A stretch of 64,000 nucleotides of DNA, from positions 45,460-109,459 of the forward strand of contig DATKBW010000183.1 of assembly GCA_035513575.1 (NCBI GenBank). Reading direction: 5' to 3'. Positions 24,605 through 33,635 of this stretch are shown one piece after another (the first letter of the stretch is position 1; every line of letters starts with the position of its first letter). The position numbers were made by a program, and so were the translations under genes. The DNA is from JAHWKI01 sp035513575 (GTDB lineage: Bacteria > Gemmatimonadota > Gemmatimonadetes > Longimicrobiales > RSA9). The notes below the pieces were generated by a model that saw nothing but the letters and a program-made list of their open reading frames with translations, ran no database searches and had not been told where the DNA came from.

Positions 24605-24937
24605 ATGAGGGACGGACTGCTGCAGGGGACGCTGGACGTGCTGGTGCTGAAGGCGCTGGCGTGGGGGCCGCGGCACGGGTACGGGGTGGCGAGCTGGATC
24701 CGTGCGACGACGGACGAGGCGCTGAAGGTGGAAGAGGGAGCGTTGTACACGGCGCTGCACCGGCTGGAGCGGCGGGGGTGGCTGGAGAGCGAGTGGGGTG
24801 TGAGCGAGAACAACCGGCGCGCCAAGTTCTATCGGCTGACGGGAGGAGGGCGGCGGGAGCTGCGGGAGGGAACGCGGGACTGGACGGCGTACGCGGAGGC
24901 GGTGTTCAAGGTGTTGCGAGCGGAGGCGGGGGGATGA
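24605..24937 (+). CDS. PadR-family transcriptional regulator
   Basis: This ~110-residue winged-helix repressor begins MRDGLLQGTLDVLVLKALAW, the typical PadR opening. The recognition region is HGYGVASWIRATTDEALKVE, then GALYTALHRLERRGWLESEW, and the wing is NNRRAKFYRLTGGGRREL. The final helix EAVFKVLRAEAGG would mediate dimerisation. The ATG at 24605 is preceded by GGGAGG four to five bases away; the ATG at 24593 has no ribosome site. Its stop overlaps the permease start as ATGA. The PadR plus long permease pair is a recurrent arrangement in acidobacterial-type genomes, where PadR probably represses the permease. Confidence 0.9.
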   Translation: MRDGLLQGTLDVLVLKALAWGPRHGYGVASWIRATTDEALKVEEGALYTALHRLERRGWLESEWGVSENNRRAKFYRLTGGGRRELREGTRDWTAYAEAVFKVLRAEAGG

Positions 24938-27633
24938 GCGGGTTCGAGGGGATCCGTCGGGTGTTCCGCCTCGGGATCGGCGGCGGGGACGCGGACCGAG
25001 AGGTGGAGCGGGAGCTGGCGCATCATTTCGAGTCGACGCTGGAGGAGCTGCGGTCGCGGGGCTACGGTGAAGCGGAGGCGAGGGCGGAAGCGCGGCGGCG
25101 GTTCGGTGACGAGCGGCGCTACGGGCGGGAGCTGCGTCGTCTGGCGCGAGGTCGGGACCGGCGTGCGCGGGGTGCCGAGGCGTTGTCGGGAGTGGGGCGG
25201 ACGGTCCGTGACGCGGGCCGTAGCCTGGGGCGCACGCCGGCCGTGTCGCTGGCCGTCGTGGCGATCATGGCGCTGGGCGTGGGTGCGAACGCCGCGATGT
25301 TCGGGGTCCTGGACCGGCTGTTCCTGCGGCCGCCGTTGCACGTGGAAGCGCCGGATGAGGTGCGGCGGGTGTTCGTGCACGTGCAGCGGAGCACGACGGG
25401 CGAGGTGGAGGCGCAGACGTACCATCCGTATCCGGATTACCAGGACTGGGCGGGGCTGGAAGTCTTCGCGTCCACGGCGGCCTATTACGCGGGCGAGCTG
25501 ACGGCCGGCCACGGGGAGGGTGCCGAGCGGATCCCGGTGACGCTGGCCACGGCGAGCTTCTTCCCGACCGTGGGGGTGGCGCCGGTCCTGGGCCGATTCT
25601 TCGACGAGGCCGATGATCATTTCGGCGCGGAGCCGGTGGCGGTGCTGGGCCATGCGTACTGGCGCAGCCGCTACGGCGGGAGGGCGGACGCGCTGGGGGA
25701 GGTCATCGACGTGGGGGACGAATCCTACACGGTGATCGGCGTGGCCCCGCCGGCGTTCACGGGAGTGGAGCTGGAGCGGGTGGACGTCTGGCTCCCGCTG
25801 CACCGGGCCGGAATGGTCGAGGAGGGTGGGACGGAGTGGGTGGACAGCCGGAACTGGTACTGGCTCCAGGCGGTGGCGCGGCTGGCGCCCGGGGTCGCGC
25901 CGGCGGCGGCTGAGGCGGCCGCCACGATGGCGCATCGACGGGCGCGGGCGGAGACGCCGCGCTACGACCCGGAGGCCCGGGTCGAGCTGGCGTCGCTGTT
26001 GCTGGCGCGCACGGGTGAGGCGACGCGGGAGGCGCGGGTGGTGCCGTGGCTCATGGGGGTCGCCGTGATGGTGCTCCTGCTCACGTGCGCCAACGTGGCC
26101 AACCTGCTGCTCGCCCGGGGGATGCGGCGGCGGCGGGAGACGGCGGTCCGGCTGGCGCTGGGGATGAGCCGCCGTCGCGTGGTGGGGACGGTGGTGGCCG
26201 AGAGCGTGGTCCTCGCGCTGCTGGGCGGAGCCGCCGCCGTGGTCGTGGCGGTGTGGGGGGGCGACATCTTCCGCTCCCTCCTGCTTCCGGACATCGGCTG
26301 GGAGAACCGCAGCGACGGCCTGCGGGTGGCCGTCTTCAGCGGCGGCATCGCCCTGGCGGCGGGTGTCCTGGCGGGCTTCGTTCCGGCGTTGCGATCGGGC
26401 CGTAATGGCACCGCGGAAGCGCTGAAGGCCTCCGGCCGCAGCGTGACCCGGGGCCGGTCGAGGGTACGGGGCGCGCTCCTGGTCTTCCAGGCGGCGGTCT
26501 CCGTCGTCCTCCTCGTCGGCACGGGGTTGTTCGTGTTCAGCCTGAAGGCGGCGCGGGGGGTGGACCTGGGATTCGACGCGGCGGCGGTGCTGCTCGTGCG
26601 GCTCGAGCCCGAGGGCGGCTACCCGGGCGGCGACGTCATGACGACGCTTTACCGTGAGGGCCGCCGGGCGCTGGCGGGCGTGCCGGGCGTGGAGTCCACG
26701 GCCATCACCACCACGATCCCGTTCCAGAACTCCCGCAGCATCGGGGAGGACCTCAGGGTTCCGGGTCTGGACAGCCTGCCGCGAACGCGGGCCGGCGGCG
26801 CCTACATCCACACCGTCACCGGCGACTTTTTCGAGACGGCCGGTCTGCGGATCGTGCGGGGCCGCGGCCTGACCGATGGGGACGACAACGAGTCCGCGCC
26901 GCGGGTGGCGGTCGTGAACCGGACGATGGCCGAGCTGGTGTGGCCGGACGGGGACGCGCTCGGCGGCTGCCTGATCGTCGCGGACGCGCCGTGCGCCACG
27001 GTGGTGGGGATCGTCGAGGACCACCACCGCTTCGCGCTGGAAGAGGACGAGAGCATGCACTACTACCTCCCGCTGGCCCGGGCGCCTTTCCCGTGGCCGC
27101 CCCGCGGGATCATGGTGCGAGCCCGGTCTCCGGAGGCGCTGGCGGCTGCCGTGCGAGAGCGGCTCCGAGCCGAGCTCCCATCGGTGCGGCTGGTCTCGGC
27201 CAGGCCGTACCGCGAGGTGCTCGATCCCCAGTATCGGTCCTGGGAGCTCGGCGCGTCGCTGTTCGGCGCGTTCGGTGTGCTGGCGCTGCTCGTCGCGTCT
27301 CTCGGCCTCTACAGCGTCCTTGCGTTCGAGGTCGCCGAGCGTCGACCGGAGATGGGCGTGCGGGCCGCCCTGGGGGCCACCCGCACTCGAATCGTCGCGT
27401 TCGTGATGGCCGATGGCCTGCGCCTCGCCGGCCTCGGGGTGGCGCTGGGGCTCCTCGCCGCTGTCCTCGGAGCCGGCTGGACCGAGTCCCTGCTGTTCGG
27501 TGTTTCGCCGCGGGACCCGCGCGTCCTGGCGGGCGTCGCGATCCTGGCCCTGGGCGTCTCGGCCGCGGCGAGCGGGCTGCCGGCGTGGCGCGCCACGCGG
27601 GTGGATCCGAACGAGGTCCTGCGCGCGGAATAG
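24934..27633 (+). CDS. MacB-like ABC transporter permease of the ADOP type
   Basis: This 899-residue protein starts with a soluble prefix domain (VERELAHHFESTLEELRSRG, AEARAEARRRFGDERRYGRE) typical of 'permease prefix domain' ADOP proteins. It then has two FtsX/MacB permease modules. Each has a first helix, a large periplasmic MacB-PCD domain (about 120-350 and 530-760), and a cluster of three helices with LTCANVANLLLARGMRRRRE and SVLAFEVAERRPEMGVRAAL. The ending VDPNEVLRAE is the usual family signature. No ATPase is encoded nearby, as is common for this type. It probably exports or mechanically transmits a small substrate. The 4-bp overlap with padR implies a two-gene operon. Confidence 0.9.
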   Translation: MSGFEGIRRVFRLGIGGGDADREVERELAHHFESTLEELRSRGYGEAEARAEARRRFGDERRYGRELRRLARGRDRRARGAEALSGVGRTVRDAGRSLGRTPAVSLAVVAIMALGVGANAAMFGVLDRLFLRPPLHVEAPDEVRRVFVHVQRSTTGEVEAQTYHPYPDYQDWAGLEVFASTAAYYAGELTAGHGEGAERIPVTLATASFFPTVGVAPVLGRFFDEADDHFGAEPVAVLGHAYWRSRYGGRADALGEVIDVGDESYTVIGVAPPAFTGVELERVDVWLPLHRAGMVEEGGTEWVDSRNWYWLQAVARLAPGVAPAAAEAAATMAHRRARAETPRYDPEARVELASLLLARTGEATREARVVPWLMGVAVMVLLLTCANVANLLLARGMRRRRETAVRLALGMSRRRVVGTVVAESVVLALLGGAAAVVVAVWGGDIFRSLLLPDIGWENRSDGLRVAVFSGGIALAAGVLAGFVPALRSGRNGTAEALKASGRSVTRGRSRVRGALLVFQAAVSVVLLVGTGLFVFSLKAARGVDLGFDAAAVLLVRLEPEGGYPGGDVMTTLYREGRRALAGVPGVESTAITTTIPFQNSRSIGEDLRVPGLDSLPRTRAGGAYIHTVTGDFFETAGLRIVRGRGLTDGDDNESAPRVAVVNRTMAELVWPDGDALGGCLIVADAPCATVVGIVEDHHRFALEEDESMHYYLPLARAPFPWPPRGIMVRARSPEALAAAVRERLRAELPSVRLVSARPYREVLDPQYRSWELGASLFGAFGVLALLVASLGLYSVLAFEVAERRPEMGVRAALGATRTRIVAFVMADGLRLAGLGVALGLLAAVLGAGWTESLLFGVSPRDPRVLAGVAILALGVSAAASGLPAWRATRVDPNEVLRAE

Positions 27634-27639
27634 CCGGAC

Positions 27640-28830
27640 TCAGTAGCGCCGGAAGACCTCCACCACGGCGCGCGGGTCCGGGTCGCGGGCGAGGGCGAGC
27701 ATGAGGAGGATGCGCGCCTTCTGGGGTGTGAGGTCGCCCGCACCGAGCCGGATCCCGCTCCCCGGCCGCCAGTCCGCGAGCCGCCGCTCCACGTCGCCCA
27801 CGGGGACGCGGCCGCTCAGCGTGCGGCTGCTGACCACCACCATGACGCCGGCCTCCAGCGCGCGGGCCACCGCCTCCGACTGGCCGGGCGTCAGCCCGCC
27901 GCGGCCCACCGACGCCATGACGATGCCGCGCGCCCCGGCCGCGACCGCGGCATCCACCAGCGCGCCGTCCGCTCCGGCATACGTGTAGACGATGTCGACC
28001 CGTGGGAGGGATTCCCGACCGGCCGGATCGAGCAGCCGGGGCGGCCGCTCGCCGGCGGGCTCCGCGAACCACACCGTGTCCGGGTCCGCCACCGCGACGG
28101 GGCCGCGCCCCGGCGCGTCGAACGCCTCCACCCGGATCGTGTTCAGCTTCGTCGCCTCCCGCGCCGGGATCGCGACGTCGTTCAGCAGGATCATGGCGCC
28201 GCGACCGCGGGCGCGCCGGTCCGTCGCCACCCGCACGGCGTTGTACAGGTTCGCGGGCCCGTCGTGCGAGAGTCGTGAGCTGTTCCGCATGGCCCCCGTG
28301 AGGAGGACCGGGCGGTCATCGGCCAGGACGAGGTCGAGGAAATAGGCCGTCTCCTCCATCGTGTCCGTGCCGTGCGTCACGACGACCCCGCGCACTTCCG
28401 GCCGTTCCGCGAAGACCGCCTCCACGCGCCGCGCCAGATCCAGCCACAGCGCGGGCGTCATGCTGCCCGATGCGATATTGGAGAACTGGTCGAGGGTCAC
28501 GGTGGCGACCGTCTCGAGCCCCGGTACCGCGCTCAGGATCTCCTCGCCCGTGAGCCGATCCTCGTCGTCCGTATTGGAGATCGTCCCACCGGTGGCGATC
28601 ACGTGGACGGCGGGCAGGCCGTGCGCCGCGGGCGTGGTCGCCGTATCCCGCGCCGCCGTTCCCGGGGCGGCTTCGACGACCGGCGCAGCGGCAGACACCC
28701 CGGGGCCGGGCACGCGCGGGGAACAGGCGACAGCGAAAAGCACGGCCGTCGCGGCGGTGGCGGCGCGGACGCCGCGGCCGCGGCCGGGTGGAGGCGAAGC
28801 CGGGGCGAAAGGCCGTGTCAGCTGGAGCAT
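27640..28830 (-). CDS. Type II L-asparaginase-like lipoprotein
   Basis: This 396-residue protein hydrolyses asparagine to aspartate and ammonia. The first catalytic Thr lies in VIATGGTISNTDDEDRLTGE, the second Thr-Asp in VVVTHGTDTMEETAYFLDL, and the supporting Lys is in EATKLNTI. LLTGAMRNSSRLSHDGPANL and VDIVYTYAGADGALVDAA are family segments. The N-terminus carries a lipoprotein-like signal with a Cys in VLFAVACSPRV, then a ~35-residue Ala/Pro/Thr linker, so it is probably lipid-anchored in the periplasm. It converges on the permease gene six bases away and is followed by carB on the same strand upstream. Confidence 0.9.
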   Translation of the reverse strand: MLQLTRPFAPASPPPGRGRGVRAATAATAVLFAVACSPRVPGPGVSAAAPVVEAAPGTAARDTATTPAAHGLPAVHVIATGGTISNTDDEDRLTGEEILSAVPGLETVATVTLDQFSNIASGSMTPALWLDLARRVEAVFAERPEVRGVVVTHGTDTMEETAYFLDLVLADDRPVLLTGAMRNSSRLSHDGPANLYNAVRVATDRRARGRGAMILLNDVAIPAREATKLNTIRVEAFDAPGRGPVAVADPDTVWFAEPAGERPPRLLDPAGRESLPRVDIVYTYAGADGALVDAAVAAGARGIVMASVGRGGLTPGQSEAVARALEAGVMVVVSSRTLSGRVPVGDVERRLADWRPGSGIRLGAGDLTPQKARILLMLALARDPDPRAVVEVFRRY

Positions 28831-28950
28831 GCGGGGTCCGGACCGGGTTGCAGGAGGGGGGAGTGTAGGCGGGCCGGTGCGGCCACGGCAACTCAGGCCG
28901 TCCGTGTGGAGCCCTGGCCGTCCTCGCCTTCGAGTCGCTCCAGGCGCGCG

Positions 28951-31900
28951 TTACGGTCCGGGGACGGCCGAAGGGGTGGACACCGCGCCGTACCACTCCT
29001 GCAGACTGCGGACTTCGCGGCGGCGGCGGGTGAGGGCGATCACCGCGTCCGCCGCCGCCGACGCCGCGGACATCGTGGTGCAGTACGGGACCTTGTAGGC
29101 GATCGCCGTGCGGCGCATGGCATAATCATCGTACTGTGATTTCTTCCCCAACGGCGTGTTGATCAGGAGCTGGACTTCGCCGCTGATGATGCCATCCGCG
29201 ATGTCGGGGCGCCCTTCCCCGACCTTGAAGATCGGATCCGCGGGCACGCCCCTGGACCGCAGATAGCGGGCGGTCCCGCCCGTGCCGCGGATGGCGAAGC
29301 CCAGCTCGTGGAAGCGGCGGGCGATGGGCGTGACGGTCTGCTTGTCGTGGTCGTTCACCGTCACGACGACCGTGCCCGCAATGGGCAGTGATGCGCCGGC
29401 GGAGATCTGGGCCTTGGCGAAGGCCATCCCGAAGGACTCGTCGAACCCCATGACCTCGCCGGTGGACCGCATTTCGGGGCCGAGGATCACGTCCACGTTG
29501 AACTTGTCGAAGGGGAAGACGGCCTCCTTGACCGCGACGGCGGCGGGCGTCGGCTCGGTGCCCGGGTCGAGCCCGGCGTCGGCGAGGCGGCTGCCCCCCA
29601 TGACGCGGGAAGCGACCCGGGCGAAGTTGATCCCTGTGGCCTTGGCCACGAACGGCACGGTCCGGGACGCCCGCGGGTTCACCTCGAGGACGTAGACCGT
29701 GCCATCCCGGATGGCGAACTGCACGTTGATGAGCCCGACCACTCCCATCTCCAGGGCGAACCGGCGGGCGAGCGCCTTCATCTCCTCGATCTCGCGGTCC
29801 TTGAGGAGGTAGGGCGGGAGCACGCACGCGGAATCGCCGGAGTGGACGCCGGCATCCTCGATGTGCTGCATCACGCCCGCCACCACGACATCCGTCCCGT
29901 CGCTGACCGCGTCGACGTCCGCCTCGAAGGCGTCCTCGAGGAATCGGTCGATCAGGATCGGGTGCTCGGGGGACACCCGGACCTCCCGCGCGAAGTAGTC
30001 GCGCAGCGAGGGCTCGTCGTAGACGATCTCCATGGCGCGGCCGCCGAGGACGTACGAGGGGCGGACCAGCGCGGGGTAGCCGACGCGCTCCGCCACCTTC
30101 ACGGCCTCCTCGACGCTCGTGGCGATGCCGTTCGGCGGGACGGTCGCGCCGATGGACCGGCACAGCGAGCTGAAGCGGTCGCGATCCTCCGCCCGGTCGA
30201 TGGCGTCCACGCTGGTGCCGAAGATGGGGACGCCCAGGCGCTCGAGCGGCTCGGCCAGCTTGAGGGGCGTCTGCCCGCCCAGCTGCACGATCACGCCCTC
30301 CGGCTGCTCCCTGGCCACGATCTCGAGCACGTCCTCGAGCGTCAGCGGCTCGAAGTAGAGCCGGTCCGAGATGTCGAAGTCCGTGGACACGGTCTCGGGG
30401 TTCGAGTTGATCATGATGGTCTCGAAACCGTCCTCCCGGAGCGCGAGCGCCGCCTGGACGCAGCAGTAGTCGAACTCGATCCCCTGCCCGATCCGGTTCG
30501 GACCGCTCCCCAGGATCACCGCCTTGCGGCGCTCCGTCGGCGCCGCCTCCGACTCGTCCTCGTAGGCGGAGTAGAGGTACGGCGTGGCCGCCGGGAACTC
30601 GCCCGCGCACGTGTCCACCCGGTGGTACGTGGGACGCACGCCCAGCTCCCAGCGCAGCTGCCGCACGTCCGCCTCGGCGACACCCCGGAGCCGGGCCAGC
30701 TGACGGTCGGAAAAGCCGAGCCGCTTCATGCGACGCAGGGCGGCGGCATCGATCCCCGCCAGTCCGGGCTCCGCGGCCGGTCCACCCTCGCCGTGTAGCG
30801 CGGTGGCGATCCCGGCCCAATCGCGTTCCGCCCGCACCAGCTCCTCGAGCTGCGCGAGGAACCACGAGTCGATCTGCGTCAGCGCGTGGATCTCGGCGAC
30901 CGAGAACCCCGCGTCGAGCGCGCGTCGGATCTGGAACGGCCGGTCGGCCGTGGGCCGGCGGAGCGCGACGCGGAGGGTTTCGGGGTCGTCGTCGGCGACG
31001 CCGTCGTCGGCGGGGCGCCGGGAGGCGGTCCACCCGTCGCGGTCGATCTCGAGGCCGCGGAGTCCCTTCTGCCACGCCTGCTTGAAGGTGCGGCCGATGG
31101 CCATGGTCTCGCCGACCGCCTTCATCTGCACGCCGAGGCGCGGATCGGCGGAGGGGAACTTCTCGAAGGCGAAGCGGGGGAACTTCACCACGACGTAGTC
31201 GAGCACGGGCTCGAACGAGGCCGGCGTCTCCTGCGTGATGTCGTTGGGGAGCTCGTCGAGGCGATAGCCCACGGCGAGCTTGGCGCCGATGCGGGCAATG
31301 GGGAAGCCGGTGGCCTTGGAAGCCAGCGCGGACGACCGGGACACACGCGGGTTCATCTCCACCACGAGCATCTCGCCGTTCGCCGGGTCGAGCGCGAACT
31401 GGATGTTGCACCCGCCCGCGTCCACGCCGATCTCGCGGATGATGGCGATGGCGGCATTGCGCATGGCCTGGTACTCGACGTCGCTGAGCGTCTGGGCGGG
31501 AGCGACGGTGATGGAGTCGCCGGTGTGGACGCCCATGGGATCGACGTTCTCGATGGAGCAGATCACGACCACGTTGTCGGCGTGGTCCCGCATCATCTCG
31601 AGCTCGTACTCCTTCCAGCCGATCACCGAGCGGTCGATGAGGACCTCGTGGACGGGCGAGAGGTCCAGGCCGCGCCGGACGCCGTCCTTCAGCTCCTCGA
31701 TGTTGTACGCGATCCCGCCGCCCGTTCCGCCCAGGGTGAACGACGGCCGGATGATCGCGGGGTAGCCGGTTTCCTCGACGATCCGCAGCGCGTCCTCCAT
31801 CGAGCGCGCGAAGCCGCCATGGGGAACCGCCAGGCCGATGCGGGACATGGCCTCCGCGAACTCCTCCCGGTCCTCGGCCATCCGGATCGCGCGGGCGTCC

Positions 31901-32253
31901 GCGCCGATCAGCTCGACGCCGTGCCGCTCCAGGATGCCGGCATCGTGGAGCTCGAGCGCGACGTTGAGGGCGGTCTGGCCGCCCATGGTGGGGAGGAGCG
32001 CGTCAGGGTGCTCTCGCGCGATGATCCGCTCCACCCACTCGGCCGTGATCGGCTCGATGTAGGTCCGATCCGCCAGGTCGGGATCGGTCATGATCGTGGC
32101 CGGGTTGCTGTTCACCAGGACGACGCGGTAACCCTCCTCGCGCAGCGCGCGCACCGCCTGCGTCCCGGAATAATCGAACTCGCACCCCTGGCCGATGACG
32201 ATGGGTCCGGACCCCAGGAGGAGGATCGTCCGGAGATCGTCGCGACGCGGCAC
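28951..32253 (-). CDS. carB: Carbamoyl-phosphate synthase large subunit
   Basis: This 1100-residue enzyme makes carbamoyl phosphate from bicarbonate, ammonia and 2 ATP for arginine and pyrimidine synthesis. It shows the internal duplication of the family: two ATP-grasp halves beginning ILLLGSGPIVIGQGCEFDYS and VILGSGPNRIGQGIEFDY. Each has GGQTALNVALEL or GGQTPLKLAEPL and a metal-binding VVEMNPRVSRSSALASKATG or VLEVNPRASRTVPFVAKATG. The C-terminal allosteric MGS-like domain contains VNDHDKQTVTPIARRFHELG. The GTG at 32253 has GGAG six bases ahead, inside the end of the MetS-like gene three bases upstream. carA is not in the window. It is ~25 residues longer than E. coli CarB. Confidence 0.97.
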   Translation of the reverse strand: MPRRDDLRTILLLGSGPIVIGQGCEFDYSGTQAVRALREEGYRVVLVNSNPATIMTDPDLADRTYIEPITAEWVERIIAREHPDALLPTMGGQTALNVALELHDAGILERHGVELIGADARAIRMAEDREEFAEAMSRIGLAVPHGGFARSMEDALRIVEETGYPAIIRPSFTLGGTGGGIAYNIEELKDGVRRGLDLSPVHEVLIDRSVIGWKEYELEMMRDHADNVVVICSIENVDPMGVHTGDSITVAPAQTLSDVEYQAMRNAAIAIIREIGVDAGGCNIQFALDPANGEMLVVEMNPRVSRSSALASKATGFPIARIGAKLAVGYRLDELPNDITQETPASFEPVLDYVVVKFPRFAFEKFPSADPRLGVQMKAVGETMAIGRTFKQAWQKGLRGLEIDRDGWTASRRPADDGVADDDPETLRVALRRPTADRPFQIRRALDAGFSVAEIHALTQIDSWFLAQLEELVRAERDWAGIATALHGEGGPAAEPGLAGIDAAALRRMKRLGFSDRQLARLRGVAEADVRQLRWELGVRPTYHRVDTCAGEFPAATPYLYSAYEDESEAAPTERRKAVILGSGPNRIGQGIEFDYCCVQAALALREDGFETIMINSNPETVSTDFDISDRLYFEPLTLEDVLEIVAREQPEGVIVQLGGQTPLKLAEPLERLGVPIFGTSVDAIDRAEDRDRFSSLCRSIGATVPPNGIATSVEEAVKVAERVGYPALVRPSYVLGGRAMEIVYDEPSLRDYFAREVRVSPEHPILIDRFLEDAFEADVDAVSDGTDVVVAGVMQHIEDAGVHSGDSACVLPPYLLKDREIEEMKALARRFALEMGVVGLINVQFAIRDGTVYVLEVNPRASRTVPFVAKATGINFARVASRVMGGSRLADAGLDPGTEPTPAAVAVKEAVFPFDKFNVDVILGPEMRSTGEVMGFDESFGMAFAKAQISAGASLPIAGTVVVTVNDHDKQTVTPIARRFHELGFAIRGTGGTARYLRSRGVPADPIFKVGEGRPDIADGIISGEVQLLINTPLGKKSQYDDYAMRRTAIAYKVPYCTTMSAASAAADAVIALTRRRREVRSLQEWYGAVSTPSAVPGP

Positions 32254-32256
32254 GGG

Positions 32257-32373
32257 CTACTCCGTCGCCTCCTTGCGCCGCTCCTTGCGCACGGCCGTCA
32301 CCAGGATGACCACCAGGCCGCCCCAGATGAAACCGCTGATCAGCAGAAAGGTCAGGATGGCGGCCGGCTCCAT
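32257..32373 (-). CDS. MetS-like small membrane protein (38 aa)
   Basis: This 38-residue peptide reads MEPAAILTFLLISGFIWGGL, then VVILVTAVRKERRKEATE. One membrane helix is followed by a basic tail. The F-I-W-G-G-L centre matches the MetS family of small subunits of NSS-type (MetP) sodium symporters for methionine/alanine. Such genes normally sit beside their transporter. Here the only NSS transporter in the window is 21 kb away (53681-55138). Its stop lies three bases before carB, and carB's ribosome site is within its last codons, so it is in the carB operon. GAGG just before the ATG serves as the ribosome site. Confidence 0.62.
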   Translation of the reverse strand: MEPAAILTFLLISGFIWGGLVVILVTAVRKERRKEATE

Positions 32374-32615
32374 GGTCCTCGCGGGCGCAGGTGAAACGCG
32401 TGGTCGGGGGCGCAAGTTGGGGGCGCGCCGCGCGGCTGCGCAAGGCCGGGAAGGCGTCCTCGCTCCCCCCATGTCCCCCCGGTCCGGGTCTTGCAACCCC
32501 CACGCCCGCATCGGGCCCCGAGCCCGGCCCGATCCACGGCCTTCGGGCGCCACCACGCGGCGCTGGAGATAGATACAGAGATGACGGGAGAACCCTGGAT
32601 CTCCGGAGGACAACC

Positions 32616-32900
32616 GTGGATGGCTCCTATCCAGCCATCGAGGAACGGCTCGGGTCGCTGATCATCGAAGGGCAGCGTCAGGAAGTCTGGGTCCGGTCCA
32701 CGCCCGACAGCGATGGGACGTGGCACAACGCGCTGCTCTTCCGCCGCGATGGCAAACTCTCCTCGCCGGAAGCCGTCGCCGCCGGCATGGACTGGCACGT
32801 CCCGCCCGGCATCGCGCTGCGGCGCGCCCGGGAGCTGGGCGAGACCGAGCAGGTCACGCTGTTCCAGCGCGCGAACCGGCCGCGACCGCCCCTCTTCTGA
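32616..32900 (+). CDS. Unknown small protein (94 aa)
   Basis: The GTG at 32616 is set by GGAGG (32605-32609) six bases ahead. The protein begins MDGSYPAIEERLGSLIIEGQ and continues with an alternating beta-like pattern (QEVWVRSTPDSDGTWHNALL). A helix SPEAVAAGMDWHVPPG and a basic Pro-rich end (RANRPRPPLF) follow. It has no signal peptide or membrane helix and no motif that I recognise. It is convergent with the cytochrome gene and divergent from the metS-carB operon. Confidence 0.6.
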   Translation: MDGSYPAIEERLGSLIIEGQRQEVWVRSTPDSDGTWHNALLFRRDGKLSSPEAVAAGMDWHVPPGIALRRARELGETEQVTLFQRANRPRPPLF

Positions 32901-32919
32901 CGGCGGCGCGGGAGCCCGC

Positions 32920-33465
32920 TCAGCCCGAGGCGAGGGACGCCACGTAGGCGGCGAGGGCCTGAACCTGCTCGGGGTTCAGGTCGGCCCCGCCCATCGGCGG
33001 CATCGGCGCGGGGTATTCCATCGGCTGGGGCACTCCCGTCTGGATCACCCGTGCCAGCTCCTGGAGGTCCGGCCCCGCCACGTTCAGCCATGCGCCGTCG
33101 GTGAGGTCGGGCCCGAGCTGGGTCCCCCCGCCCCCCGGACCGTGGCACGCCTGGCAGCCGCCCTGGCCCGAGAAGAGCTGCCGGCCCTGGTCGAACTGCG
33201 CCTGCGTCACGCCCGGGGCGAGGCTCGCCGGCCGCGCCTCCTCGTCCGCCTCTCCGCCACCGGCGGTGGGCAGCTCGATCTCGCGCGGCGGCCGGGGCAG
33301 ATTCGGCCGATTCAGCCGCGCCATCTCCGTGGCATCCTCGCCCCCGATGAGAAGCCCCGGGTTCTCCAGCGGCGCCTTGGTATAGCCCCGCCGGTCGTTC
33401 GTCGCGGGATCCCCGCATGCCGCGAGCGCCACGAGCAGCGCGCCGACCGCCAACGTCCTCTTCAT
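32920..33465 (-). CDS. Cytochrome c lipoprotein
   Basis: This 181-residue protein has a lipobox signal (LAVGALLVALAACG, Cys about 17) and a ~75-residue Pro/Glu-rich linker. The C-terminal class I cytochrome c domain has the haem motif CQACH in FSGQGGCQACHGPGGGG. The likely axial Met is in YPAPMPPMGGADLNPEQ. It would carry electrons at the periplasmic face, lipid-anchored. The ATG at 33465 has GGGAGAGG seven bases ahead. No oxidase or dehydrogenase partner is adjacent, although the FAD/Fe-S oxidoreductase lies 1 kb away on the other strand. Confidence 0.87.
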   Translation of the reverse strand: MKRTLAVGALLVALAACGDPATNDRRGYTKAPLENPGLLIGGEDATEMARLNRPNLPRPPREIELPTAGGGEADEEARPASLAPGVTQAQFDQGRQLFSGQGGCQACHGPGGGGTQLGPDLTDGAWLNVAGPDLQELARVIQTGVPQPMEYPAPMPPMGGADLNPEQVQALAAYVASLASG

Positions 33466-33562
33466 CGCCTCTCCCGGGTGGTTCCTGTTGCGCGGGGCGG
33501 GAAAATAGGGAGGGCGGCGGCGGGCCGCCAGCGCGCCGAGCCGGCTCAGCGGGGGCCGGTCC

Positions 33563-33591
33563 TTGACAATGGGGCGTATATACGGTTGTAT
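33563..33591 (+). promoter_or_regulatory. Candidate sigma-70 promoter for the 33636 gene
   Basis: TTGACA (33563-33568) is a perfect -35 box. Seventeen bases later TTGTAT (33586-33591) is a partial -10. The spacer contains an AT-rich palindrome GTATATAC. The predicted start near 33598 leaves a ~38-base leader with AGGAG before the ATG at 33636. Confidence 0.45.
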
Positions 33592-33635
33592 GGCCAATGC
33601 GACTCCATATTCGAACCCCCCAACAGGAGCCGGCA

